A stretch of 30,802 bases of DNA from Firmicutes bacterium UBA3936 (lineage in GTDB: Bacteria > Bacillota > Dethiobacteria > Dethiobacterales > Dethiobacteraceae). Shown one piece after another: positions 13,434 through 20,940 of the stretch. Positions within the stretch are counted from its first letter, which is position 1. Each line of letters opens with the position of its first letter. The notes under the pieces were generated by a model that worked only from the letters and a program-made list of their open reading frames with translations, did no database searches and was not told where the DNA came from. The stretch spans positions 1 through 30,802 of the forward strand of contig DGEC01000098.1 in the NCBI GenBank assembly GCA_002385745.1, written 5' to 3'. Both the position numbers and the translations under genes were made by a program.

Positions 13434-14558
13434 TTAATTCATTCCTTTCCCGTATTTTTTATAAACTTCCGTATGCACGGCGGCAAGCTTGGCAAGGGAG
13501 AAATTTTCTCTGGCGTGGCGGTAAAGGTTTTCGCCCAATTGTTTTGCCAGCTCGCCGTTGCGCAAAAGCGTAAGCAGGCGCCCGGCAAAGGCGGCCGCAT
13601 CTCCGGCCGGGAAAAGCAGTCCCGTTTCCCCGTCTATAATCAGCTTTCTGATTCCTCCTACATCCGAGCTGACGGAAGGTTTGCGCAAAAGGGCGCCTTC
13701 CAAAAGGACGTAGGGCAGGCTTTCGCTGTAAGAGGTCAAGGTGTTGATATCCAGGGCCTGCATAAAAGGCAGGGGATCGGAGATGTGCCCGGCAAAATGA
13801 ACCCTGTCTTTAAGCCCGAGCTTGTCTCTTAAGGCCAGCAGCCTGTCCCGTCTTTCCCCGTCGCCGCCAATGAGAAAATGGGTATCGGGTTCCGCCTCCG
13901 CCACTGTTTTTGCCCCCTGCAGGAATATATCAAGGCCTTTAATAGGGTGCAGGCGGGCTAAAATTCCTACTATTTTTGCTTCTTCAGGAATGTTAAGCCC
14001 GTGCTTTTTCAGAAATTCCTGCCTTGATACGGTCTTGACGGGGGCATCGAAATCCAGTCCGTTGTAAATCACGGTAATTTTGTCTGCGGGAAATCCCCGG
14101 GAAACGAGCATTTCCTTAAAGTTTTCGGAAACGGCAAAATAGCCGTCGAAGGTTTTTAAAGCCAGTGTGTTGAGGGTTGTATATACTTTATGCTGGTAGA
14201 AGTTGTGCTGGAAATCCAAGAGGAAGTCGCTGTGGATGGTTGTCAGCGCAGGTATTTTGTAAAGCTTGCGGATCAGGGCGCCGTAAAAATTGGCCCGGGG
14301 TCCGTGGCAGTGCAGGAGGGTGTAGCCTTCCCTGCGCAGGAGCCGGCCCAGTTCAAAGACGGTGTGTAGCTGGTATCTTTTCCTTTGCTGCAGGGTTCCG
14401 ATGTTTAAACCCATTTTGCGGCCTTCATTGAAAAAATCCCCCGCCATCAGGCACATCAGTGTAATGTCTATTTTCTTTTGCAGTGCCTGAACAAGGGAGA
14501 GGACATGGGTTTTGGAACCTCCCATTTCACCGCCGCTGATCAGATGCATTACTTTCAT
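13434..14558 (-). CDS. Family GT4 glycosyltransferase
   Basis: A 374-residue GT-B fold enzyme. The N-terminal acceptor domain starts MKVMHLISGGEMGGSKTH, with the glycine-rich loop at residues 8-14. The C-terminal donor domain shows GILARLHPIKGLD, IGGDGERRD and the E-x7-E pair Glu279/Glu287 in SESLPYVLLEG, followed by DVGG. It transfers a sugar from a nucleotide donor to a growing polysaccharide or lipid carrier at the inner membrane face. I chose the start at 14558 rather than the upstream in-frame start at 14612 because the family N-terminus begins here and an AAAGGAG lies upstream, although its spacing of 12 is long. It is the first gene of the operon with DUF4330 and the polymerase. Donor and acceptor are unknown. 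Confidence 0.9.
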   Translation of the reverse strand: MKVMHLISGGEMGGSKTHVLSLVQALQKKIDITLMCLMAGDFFNEGRKMGLNIGTLQQRKRYQLHTVFELGRLLRREGYTLLHCHGPRANFYGALIRKLYKIPALTTIHSDFLLDFQHNFYQHKVYTTLNTLALKTFDGYFAVSENFKEMLVSRGFPADKITVIYNGLDFDAPVKTVSRQEFLKKHGLNIPEEAKIVGILARLHPIKGLDIFLQGAKTVAEAEPDTHFLIGGDGERRDRLLALRDKLGLKDRVHFAGHISDPLPFMQALDINTLTSYSESLPYVLLEGALLRKPSVSSDVGGIRKLIIDGETGLLFPAGDAAAFAGRLLTLLRNGELAKQLGENLYRHARENFSLAKLAAVHTEVYKKYGKGMN

Positions 14559-14706
14559 TGCCGGTAATAACTCCTTTTGGCATTTTAAGGACCGTTTTCT
14601 GAGCCGTCTCACAGCATAAACTCTTCTAATATTCGCTAACGGCTAAGAACTATCCTTCTCCTGGGGTATTAATTAAACTAACTGAAGAAAGGAAGAAAAG
14701 CGCGGG

Positions 14707-14730
14707 CCGCCGCAGGCTGCGGCGGTTTTA
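14707..14730 (+). terminator. GC-rich hairpin followed by T run, upstream of promoter
   Basis: CCGCCGCA (14707-14714) and TGCGGCGG (14718-14725) form an 8-bp stem with a 3-nt loop, followed by TTTTATT. No plus-strand gene ends just before it. It may insulate the promoter that starts at 14731 from upstream transcription, or be part of its control region. Confidence 0.5.
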
Positions 14731-14759
14731 TTGACAGTGCGGCGACAGGAAAGTAGAAT
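14731..14759 (+). promoter_or_regulatory. Sigma-A type promoter of the acetyltransferase gene
   Basis: TTGACA (14731-14736) is a perfect -35. A 17-bp spacer leads to TAGAAT (14754-14759), a 5/6 match to the -10. Transcription should start near 14766, which rules out the ATG at 14760 as the start codon and supports the one at 14787. Confidence 0.8.
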
Positions 14760-14786
14760 ATGATTGCGGAGGAAAGAAGGGATTTT

Positions 14787-15347
14787 ATGTTTACCGGGTT
14801 AAAAAAACGGCTGCTTGAAACGGCCAAAAATATTCTTTTGGGCAATGACGCCGCCAGGTTCTGGACCTACAGGGAAAAATACTTCCGGACCAAAAACGGC
14901 CTGCTTCGGATGTATTACAAGTACCGCTGCGCCGTCATCCTGCGCCGGAACAATGCGGCTATTCCCATGGATACCGTAATTAAGGGCAAGATTTACCTGC
15001 CCCACGGTTTAAACGGCATTTTGTTTTCCCAGGGGGCGGTGATCGGCAAAAACTGCACCATTTTTCATCAGGTCAGCATCGGCTCCATAACTTTGCCCGA
15101 TGCCCAAAAAAGCGGCGCTCCCGTTATCGGTGACAATGTCTACATCGGCGCCGGGGCAAAGATTATCGGCGGTGTCAGGATCGGCAACAATGTCAGGATA
15201 GGGGCGGGCTGTGTAGTTGTGGAAGATGTCCCGGACAACTGTACTGTGGTGATGCCAAAGCCCCGGATAATCAGGCATGAGAAGCCAAAGGACAATACAT
15301 TTATCTCCTGGGAAGATTTCAGCGCCAAAAACAAATCGGACAAGTAG
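14787..15347 (+). CDS. Hexapeptide-repeat (serine O-acetyltransferase-like) acyltransferase
   Basis: A 186-residue protein with a helical N-terminus of ~60 residues and a left-handed beta-helix made of hexapeptide repeats (SQGAVIGKNCTI, PVIGDNVYIGAGAKIIGG, VRIGNNVRIGAGCVV). The catalytic His94 lies in IFHQVSIGS. Members transfer an acetyl group from acetyl-CoA to a sugar or to serine. The start at 14787 is chosen because the upstream ATG at 14760 abuts the -10 element and because GGAGGAAAGAAGGGA precedes 14787. It is shorter than CysE and lies beside polysaccharide genes, so sugar acetylation is more likely than cysteine synthesis; that is inference. It is divergent from the glycosyltransferase operon and ends in its own terminator. 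Confidence 0.85.
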   Translation: MFTGLKKRLLETAKNILLGNDAARFWTYREKYFRTKNGLLRMYYKYRCAVILRRNNAAIPMDTVIKGKIYLPHGLNGILFSQGAVIGKNCTIFHQVSIGSITLPDAQKSGAPVIGDNVYIGAGAKIIGGVRIGNNVRIGAGCVVVEDVPDNCTVVMPKPRIIRHEKPKDNTFISWEDFSAKNKSDK

Positions 15348-15358
15348 CTTCCCCGGAG

Positions 15359-15392
15359 GTGCCGGGCTTTTGCGCCCCGGCAGCCTTTTTGC
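15359..15392 (+). terminator. Rho-independent terminator of the acetyltransferase gene
   Basis: TGCCGGG (15361-15367) pairs with CCCGGCA (15377-15383), extended by GG/CC past a bulged G, then TTTTT. It lies 12 bp after the stop codon. Confidence 0.7.
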
Positions 15393-15502
15393 GGCAGGAT
15401 AACAAAAAAGTTATGTCGAAAGCTAAAGCATACCCGCGCCGGGCTGTTTCCGGTGCCAAGGAACGGTAGAGAAAAAAGAGGTAGCATTAGGGGGAGTATG
15501 TT

Positions 15503-16450
15503 GTGAGAAAAAAAGCTGCACTGTTTTTATTAATGGTTTTGCTGCTCTGCCTGCCGGTTGTAGGCTGCGGCTCAAAAAACGCGCCGGAGCCGCAAACCGA
15601 AAACGATGAGGAAAACGAGCCGCCCGAGCCGGAACCGGTTGTTGATGAGAGGATTACGGTGGAATTTGTGGACCCGGTGTGTGTGTCCGTGAATAATATA
15701 GATGCGGCCAGGCCCCAGTCGGGCCTGCAGAATGCCGGCATTGTCTATGAATTTTTGGTGGAGGGCGGTATTACAAGGCTGCTGGCCGTCTTTAACAAGC
15801 CGGCCGGGGAAAACTTTATTGTCGGTCCGGTGCGCAGTCTGCGGCCCTATTTTGCCGAGACGGCCATGGAGTACGGGGGAGTGGTGGCCTACTCCGGGAT
15901 GTCCGAACGGACGGCCAGGATGATCAGGCACCTGCCCTTGAAGGGAATAATCAGCGAAAAGTACTACTGGCGGGACAGGAGCCGTGTGGCGCCCCACAAC
16001 CTATATACGGATATTGAGAAGCTTTACGAGGCACGGGGCGAGTCCGGTGTAAGGCGGGAGGTGCTTGAGCCATTGGAACTGCCGGCCGGTGAGGAAGTAA
16101 CGGAATTTGAGGTGGTATACAACGGGGGCAATATTGTCAGGTACTGCTATGATGCCGAAAAGAATGCCTACCTGCGCTACCAGAACGGTGCGGCGCACAC
16201 CGACAGGGAAACGGGAGAGCAGTATACGGCAACCAGGGTGATAGTCCGCAAAAACCGCCATACTCCCGTGGACAACTACCTGGTTGATATAGATCTTGAC
16301 GGGTCGGGAACGGCCGTGCTTTACGAAGGCGGGCGGAAATATGATCTTACCTGGGAAAAGCAGGACGGCAAAACAGTTTACTGTTTTGCCGACGGAAAGG
16401 AAGTTGACTTGCGGGTGGGCAACACCTGGATTCAGGTAGTCCCCCTATAA
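15503..16450 (+). CDS. DUF3048 (YerB-like) lipoprotein
   Basis: A 315-residue exported lipoprotein. A hydrophobic signal of ~20 residues ends in the lipobox VVGC with Cys22. An acidic Pro/Glu linker to about residue 50 precedes the DUF3048 domain, which includes the segments NNIDAARPQSGLQNAGIVYE, GPVRSLRPYF and, at the C-terminal end, GNTWIQVVP. The start is GTG with GGGGGAG just upstream. Bacillus YerB is a relative whose biochemical role is not established; an envelope role is likely. It stands alone on the plus strand, about 155 bp after the acetyltransferase gene. Its stop codon is directly adjacent to the stop codon of the next, convergent gene. Confidence 0.88.
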   Translation: MRKKAALFLLMVLLLCLPVVGCGSKNAPEPQTENDEENEPPEPEPVVDERITVEFVDPVCVSVNNIDAARPQSGLQNAGIVYEFLVEGGITRLLAVFNKPAGENFIVGPVRSLRPYFAETAMEYGGVVAYSGMSERTARMIRHLPLKGIISEKYYWRDRSRVAPHNLYTDIEKLYEARGESGVRREVLEPLELPAGEEVTEFEVVYNGGNIVRYCYDAEKNAYLRYQNGAAHTDRETGEQYTATRVIVRKNRHTPVDNYLVDIDLDGSGTAVLYEGGRKYDLTWEKQDGKTVYCFADGKEVDLRVGNTWIQVVPL

Positions 16451-18283
16451 TTATTCTACATCTGTAATGAAATCATGAGGTGCTGAAAAAAGCTCTTTTT
16501 TTGGCGCCTCTTTTTTTTCACCGCTTTTGCCTTTGACAATGGTGTAAAAATTCAGATCACCCGGCTGAACGGGCAGGTCAAAGACTGTGTAAAGCCGGTT
16601 TTCCGCCGGGTTGAAGTAATCAATCTGCCTGCCGGTGCGGGAGGGGTAAATGACATTGTAAGGCGGCTGCAGGCTGCGGAGCGCTTCCGCTTCTCCCTGC
16701 ACGGCAAGGCCAAAAGCTCCTTTCGTCAGGCCGCCTGTATAGGCATAGACGGCAAAGGTATCGTTGTCATAGGCAAAGAGAGAGGCCTGGCCGGGGCCGA
16801 GCAGGTAGTAGGGGACCACGGTGCTGAAGCAGGAGCGGATTATTTCCAGTATTTCCTGCGGCAAATTGTAGATGAGGCCGTATTCATCCGGGGCGGTGAC
16901 GGTAATCAGCTGCCCTTTGCCGTAGGTATCGCGGAGAACAATGGGGTAGTTTTCTTCGCCCACTACTCCCTTGGCCAGCGTCCAGGTGGTATTGTTGCGG
17001 TGTTCGAGGAGCGGGAAAGACATCTCCTTTTGAGAAAAGGAGTCCTTGAGCGAGACAACGCCGCCGCTGCGGAAGCGGTTTGTGCGGAAGCGGCGGCCGC
17101 GGTAGCGGATGGAAGTCAGCTGTTCTATTCCTTTGCCCAAGCCGGCAATGACAAAGCCGGAGGTAATAACGGCTTTGCCGCCCGAGGCCACAAATTTCTC
17201 CAGTTTGGGGATGATGGCCGGGTCCTTGTGGGCCTGGATTGTTAAAAACATTGCTTCCGCCCCGCGGGGGAAGTCCGGTGTGTGTTCCAACGGAATACCC
17301 GCCATGCCCAGGAAATCTTCCAGGTGGTCTTCGCCCTGGGCTCCCGGCGGCAGGTAGCAGGGCGTACCCAGGCAGACACCCGCCTTATCCAGGAAATCGT
17401 CAATAATTTGCAGCTGCAGCCCCAGGGGAGTGACAACCCGGTTTTTGTAAAGGGAGCCCCAGCAGAAAAGGGTAAGCTCCCTGGAGCGGGCAAAGGCTGA
17501 AAGGTAGGCCTGTTCCAGGTAAATATCTATGGGGGTGCAGCCGTAGGGGTCAAACCAGCTGCCGCCGTTGCGTCCCGGGGCGTAATTTTCCAAAAGGCGC
17601 ACCAGGGAGTAGCTGGCGTAGCGCGGCAGGTGCTGGTCGGAGTTGGCCGTATCGCGTGTTTCAGTGCCCGTATAAATCCCGTCAAAAATATGCCGCTGCG
17701 CTGCCGGGTCATAGCCGGCTTCCTGGTAGGCCTCCGACCAGTTGGGGTATTTGATGATAACTCGGCAGTTGGGATTAACTCTTTTGGCTGGTTTAACAAT
17801 AAGTTCCCTGCTGACTTCCGCCAGAAGCTCCGTTCGGAAATCTTCCCAGCTCCTGCTGCCTTTGGCGGTGCGGCATTCCCAGCAGGTGCAGTTGGTGAAA
17901 AACCAGTCGTCAAGCATGATTTCATCAAAATGGGCGGCCGTGTATTCCACTTTTTCCACCAGGTGGGCGCGCATTCTCTCATTGACATAGCAGTAAGTCC
18001 CGGCAAGGCGCTGCTTTACGCTGTCCTCCGGCGACAGGTCCGGGCAGGTGGTTGTGAGGGCTCCCGCCACTTCAATGCCGTTGTCCTGAAAGAAGCGGAT
18101 TAACATCTCCAGCTGTTCTGCAGGCAGCAGCAGCCCGTCCCGGTACGGCTCCAGGTAAACCTTGTCGCAGCCGCAGTAGTGCCGGAAAAAAGCAAGCTGT
18201 TTTTGCAGTGCGGGCACGGTGATGTTTGCCATATTCTGCGTCGTGCAGTAGACGGCGATTTTAAAATTCCTGTACTTTCCCAT
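16451..18283 (-). CDS. Putative TIM-barrel glycosyl hydrolase-like protein with GATase-like C-terminal half
   Basis: A 610-residue protein without signal peptide. The N-terminal ~320 residues read like a (beta/alpha)8 barrel of the uncharacterised glycosidase-like families. The key segment is FDEIMLDDWFFTNCTCWEC, with Asp125/Asp126 at the end of a strand and Cys132, Cys134 and Cys137 behind it. Such Asp residues followed by a CxC-xx-C group are typical of hypothetical GHL proteins. Residues ~340-400 (PAIIPKLEKFVASGGKAVI) resemble the class I glutamine-amidotransferase-like domain that follows the barrel in beta-galactosidase-type enzymes. I chose the ATG at 18283 over the TTG at 18322 because GGGAG/GTGGG precedes it and nothing precedes the TTG. 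It is divergent from the glycyl radical enzyme, 184 bp away. No function is assigned. Confidence 0.7.
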   Translation of the reverse strand: MGKYRNFKIAVYCTTQNMANITVPALQKQLAFFRHYCGCDKVYLEPYRDGLLLPAEQLEMLIRFFQDNGIEVAGALTTTCPDLSPEDSVKQRLAGTYCYVNERMRAHLVEKVEYTAAHFDEIMLDDWFFTNCTCWECRTAKGSRSWEDFRTELLAEVSRELIVKPAKRVNPNCRVIIKYPNWSEAYQEAGYDPAAQRHIFDGIYTGTETRDTANSDQHLPRYASYSLVRLLENYAPGRNGGSWFDPYGCTPIDIYLEQAYLSAFARSRELTLFCWGSLYKNRVVTPLGLQLQIIDDFLDKAGVCLGTPCYLPPGAQGEDHLEDFLGMAGIPLEHTPDFPRGAEAMFLTIQAHKDPAIIPKLEKFVASGGKAVITSGFVIAGLGKGIEQLTSIRYRGRRFRTNRFRSGGVVSLKDSFSQKEMSFPLLEHRNNTTWTLAKGVVGEENYPIVLRDTYGKGQLITVTAPDEYGLIYNLPQEILEIIRSCFSTVVPYYLLGPGQASLFAYDNDTFAVYAYTGGLTKGAFGLAVQGEAEALRSLQPPYNVIYPSRTGRQIDYFNPAENRLYTVFDLPVQPGDLNFYTIVKGKSGEKKEAPKKELFSAPHDFITDVE

Positions 18284-18416
18284 CTTTTTCCCACTCTCCC
18301 TTTTCCAGGTTGCTTTACTCAATCATAGTGAATTTCCGCCGTGCAGTCAATGAGTACCGTCAATGGAGAAACAAAAAAAACGTTTTAATTATGGTGCGTA
18401 TTTTGTCTTCTTGTAG

Positions 18417-18422
18417 TATAAT
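18417..18422 (+). promoter_or_regulatory. -10 element upstream of the glycyl radical enzyme gene
   Basis: A perfect TATAAT lies 45 bp before the start codon. No good -35 hexamer is found at 16-18 bp, so an activator may be needed. The 184-bp divergent gap could hold its site; I see no clear inverted repeat there. Confidence 0.45.
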
Positions 18423-18467
18423 TTTATTTAACAAAGACAGAGAGATACCAAGCGGAGGAGGAATTTT

Positions 18468-20885
18468 ATGCACACCTGGAAACCGGTCTCCGAGCGGGTT
18501 AAAAAAATGAGGGAAAGGTACCGCAACACCCAGCCGGAGATTTGTACGTCGCGCTACCGGTTGATAACAGAGTTTTACATGGAACATCCGGAACTGACGG
18601 GTATTTTGAAACGGGCTTTAAACTTCAAGCACATTTGTGAGAATATCGCCATCCGGATTGATGAAGGGGAAGTTATTGTCGGCGCCCAGTCTTCCAAATA
18701 TCGCGCCTGCGCCCTTTACCCGGAAAACTCCATTGACTGGCTTTTGGAAGAGCTGGAAAGCGGTTTTATCTCCACTCGAGATATTGACCCCTATATTGTT
18801 TCCGAGGAAGACAGGGAGTATATCCTGCAAACGGGCGATTTTTGGAGAAAAGAATGCATGAGCGCCAAGATGAACCCGTATATTCCCCCGGGCTACTTCA
18901 AGCATATGTACAACGGCGTTATTATGCTGGGGCCCGACGGCTGGGCCCAGGCGCCGGTGGGCCATTTCTGCGCCGATTACAATGCTGCCATCCGCAAGGG
19001 CTTCGGCGCCATTAAAGCGGAAGCCGACGCCAAGGTTGCCGAAATTGAAGAAAAGGGGATTTTCGGGGATTCCATTGACAAGTACAATTTCTACCGCGCC
19101 GTTTCCATTGTCTGCGAAGCCATGATTACTTATACCAAGCGGTATGCCAGGCTGGTGGCTGAAATGGCTGAAGTGGAAAAGGATCCCGTGCGGAAAAAGG
19201 AACTTGAAGCCATGGCCGATACCTTGAACTGGGTGATGGAAAAGCCCTGCCGCACTTTCCACGATGCAGTGCAAACCCTTTTCCTGTACCAGACCTGCAT
19301 GTGCCTGGATTCCAACATGCATGGCATCAGCTTCGGCCGGGTTGATCAGTACCTGGGTGATTTCTATGAGGCTGATATTGCCGCCGGGCGCATTACTCCC
19401 GAATATGCCCAGGAGCTAATGGACCTCTTTTACCTGAAAGTGGCTGAAATGAACAAGCCCTGGGCTTACGGCCCCACCATGGCCAACCCGGGCTACACCA
19501 GCGGGCAGCTCATGACCCTGGGCGGCGTTAAGGAAGACGGAACGGATGCCACCAATGCCGTTACTTTTATGATGCTGCAGTCGGCGGGGCGTCTCCTGCT
19601 CCATGATCCCCCGCAGGCGCTGCGGATTCACAAGAATACCCCGCCGGAGCTGTGGGAAGCGGCCATTGAGACAACCAAGCGGGTGGGCGGCATTCCCACC
19701 TTTGAAAATGACGATGTGATTATCCCGGCGCTGATGAGCAGGGGCCATTCCCTGGAGAGCGCCCGCAATTACACGCTGATCGGCTGCGTTGAGCCCGGAG
19801 GCTGCGGCAACGAATGGCCGGCCTGCGGCGGCATCGGCGTGGATACCTATTTTAACCTGGTTAATACTTTTGTGCTGGCCATTAACGACGGCTACAGCGT
19901 TATTCCCGGCCAGGAGCCGCGCAAGGAGCGCTGCGGCCTGCCTACGGGCTATCTTTATGAAATGGAAAGCTTTGACCAGGTTCTTGATGCTTTCAAGAAG
20001 CAGACGGAGTTTTTTGTCAAATGGTTTGCCTCTTGCATAAATGCCTTTGAATATGTGGCCCGGGAAGTTCTGCCCCAGCCCGTGGTTTCCGCCACTATGC
20101 GGGGCTGCATGGAAAAGGGCATGGATGTCATGTACGGCGGCGCCGAATATAATTCCACCGGTATAGCCGGCGTGGGTATCGGCAATGTGGCCGACTGCCT
20201 GGCAATAATCAAGCACCTGGTGTTTGACGAGAAAATTTGCACCGCCCGGGAACTGTACGATGCTTTAATAAATAACTGGGAAGGCTATGAAGAACTGCGC
20301 AGCTACATTAAAAACAAGGCTCCCCATTACGGCAACGGCAACCCGGAGGTGGATAAGTATGCCAAGTGGGCTGCCGGCGTGTTCGCCGATGCGGTTAACT
20401 CCTGCACCGGTCCCCGGGGCAGGTTCAGCGCCGGACTTTACCCTGTAACCATTCATGTTGTCTTCGGCAAAATGACCATGGCCACCCCCGACGGCCGCCT
20501 GGCCGGAGAGCCTTTGGCAGACGGCATTTCTCCGGTGCAGCAGATGGACAAAAACGGGCCTACGGCCATCCTTGTTTCCGTCTCCCAGATTGACCAGGGG
20601 CAGTTTCCCAACGGTACGCTTTTAAACATGAAGTTCCATCCCAATTGCTTAAACGGGCAGGACGGCATTCTCAAATTGACCAATCTGATCCGCACCTATT
20701 TTGACATGGGCGGCATGGAAGTGCAGATTAACGTGGTCAGTGCCGAGACATTGCGGGATGCCCAGAAAAACCCCGACAACTACAAAGATCTTGTGGTGCG
20801 TGTCGCCGGCTTTTCCGCCTACTTTATCGAGTTGCATGTTGAGGCGCAAGACGATTTAATCCGCCGGACGGAACTGGCCGTCTAA
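18468..20885 (+). CDS. Glycyl radical enzyme (PFL2 / dehydratase-lyase type), substrate unknown
   Basis: An 805-residue enzyme spanning the PFL-like domain and the C-terminal glycine radical domain. The thiyl-radical Cys440 lies in GCVEPGG, with the acid-base Glu442. The radical glycine is Gly781 in VRVAGFSAYF, 25 residues from the end. The Cys-x-Glu pattern is the one known from glycerol and propanediol dehydratases, choline TMA-lyase, isethionate lyase and hydroxyproline dehydratase, so C-O, C-N or C-S bond cleavage is likely. The residues after the Cys (GGCGNEWPACGG) are Cys- and Gly-rich and do not match a subfamily I can name. Start: GGAGGAGG before the ATG. A radical-SAM activase is required by all such enzymes, but none lies in this window. 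Oxygen sensitivity implies anaerobic growth. Confidence 0.92.
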   Translation: MHTWKPVSERVKKMRERYRNTQPEICTSRYRLITEFYMEHPELTGILKRALNFKHICENIAIRIDEGEVIVGAQSSKYRACALYPENSIDWLLEELESGFISTRDIDPYIVSEEDREYILQTGDFWRKECMSAKMNPYIPPGYFKHMYNGVIMLGPDGWAQAPVGHFCADYNAAIRKGFGAIKAEADAKVAEIEEKGIFGDSIDKYNFYRAVSIVCEAMITYTKRYARLVAEMAEVEKDPVRKKELEAMADTLNWVMEKPCRTFHDAVQTLFLYQTCMCLDSNMHGISFGRVDQYLGDFYEADIAAGRITPEYAQELMDLFYLKVAEMNKPWAYGPTMANPGYTSGQLMTLGGVKEDGTDATNAVTFMMLQSAGRLLLHDPPQALRIHKNTPPELWEAAIETTKRVGGIPTFENDDVIIPALMSRGHSLESARNYTLIGCVEPGGCGNEWPACGGIGVDTYFNLVNTFVLAINDGYSVIPGQEPRKERCGLPTGYLYEMESFDQVLDAFKKQTEFFVKWFASCINAFEYVAREVLPQPVVSATMRGCMEKGMDVMYGGAEYNSTGIAGVGIGNVADCLAIIKHLVFDEKICTARELYDALINNWEGYEELRSYIKNKAPHYGNGNPEVDKYAKWAAGVFADAVNSCTGPRGRFSAGLYPVTIHVVFGKMTMATPDGRLAGEPLADGISPVQQMDKNGPTAILVSVSQIDQGQFPNGTLLNMKFHPNCLNGQDGILKLTNLIRTYFDMGGMEVQINVVSAETLRDAQKNPDNYKDLVVRVAGFSAYFIELHVEAQDDLIRRTELAV

Positions 20886-20898
20886 GGCGGAATAGCAT

Positions 20899-20938
20899 AA
20901 AAAAACCGGCATCCCCGTGCAAGGGGAGCCGGTTTTTT
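20899..20938. terminator. Bidirectional terminator between glycyl radical enzyme and gdhA
   Basis: AAAAAACCGGC and GCCGGTTTTTT form the outer stem, with an inner CCCC/GGGG stem. A and T runs at both ends let it serve both convergent genes, whose stops lie at 20885 and 20941. Confidence 0.9.
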
Positions 20939-20940
20939 CT

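Noticed and set aside
14760..14786. Nine extra N-terminal residues of the acetyltransferase
   Set aside because: The upstream ATG touches the -10 element, so it would lie before the expected transcription start.
19416..20216. Minus-strand frame inside the glycyl radical enzyme gene
   Set aside because: It is a shadow of a well-supported enzyme, rich in His and Gly by codon mirroring, without a start signal.
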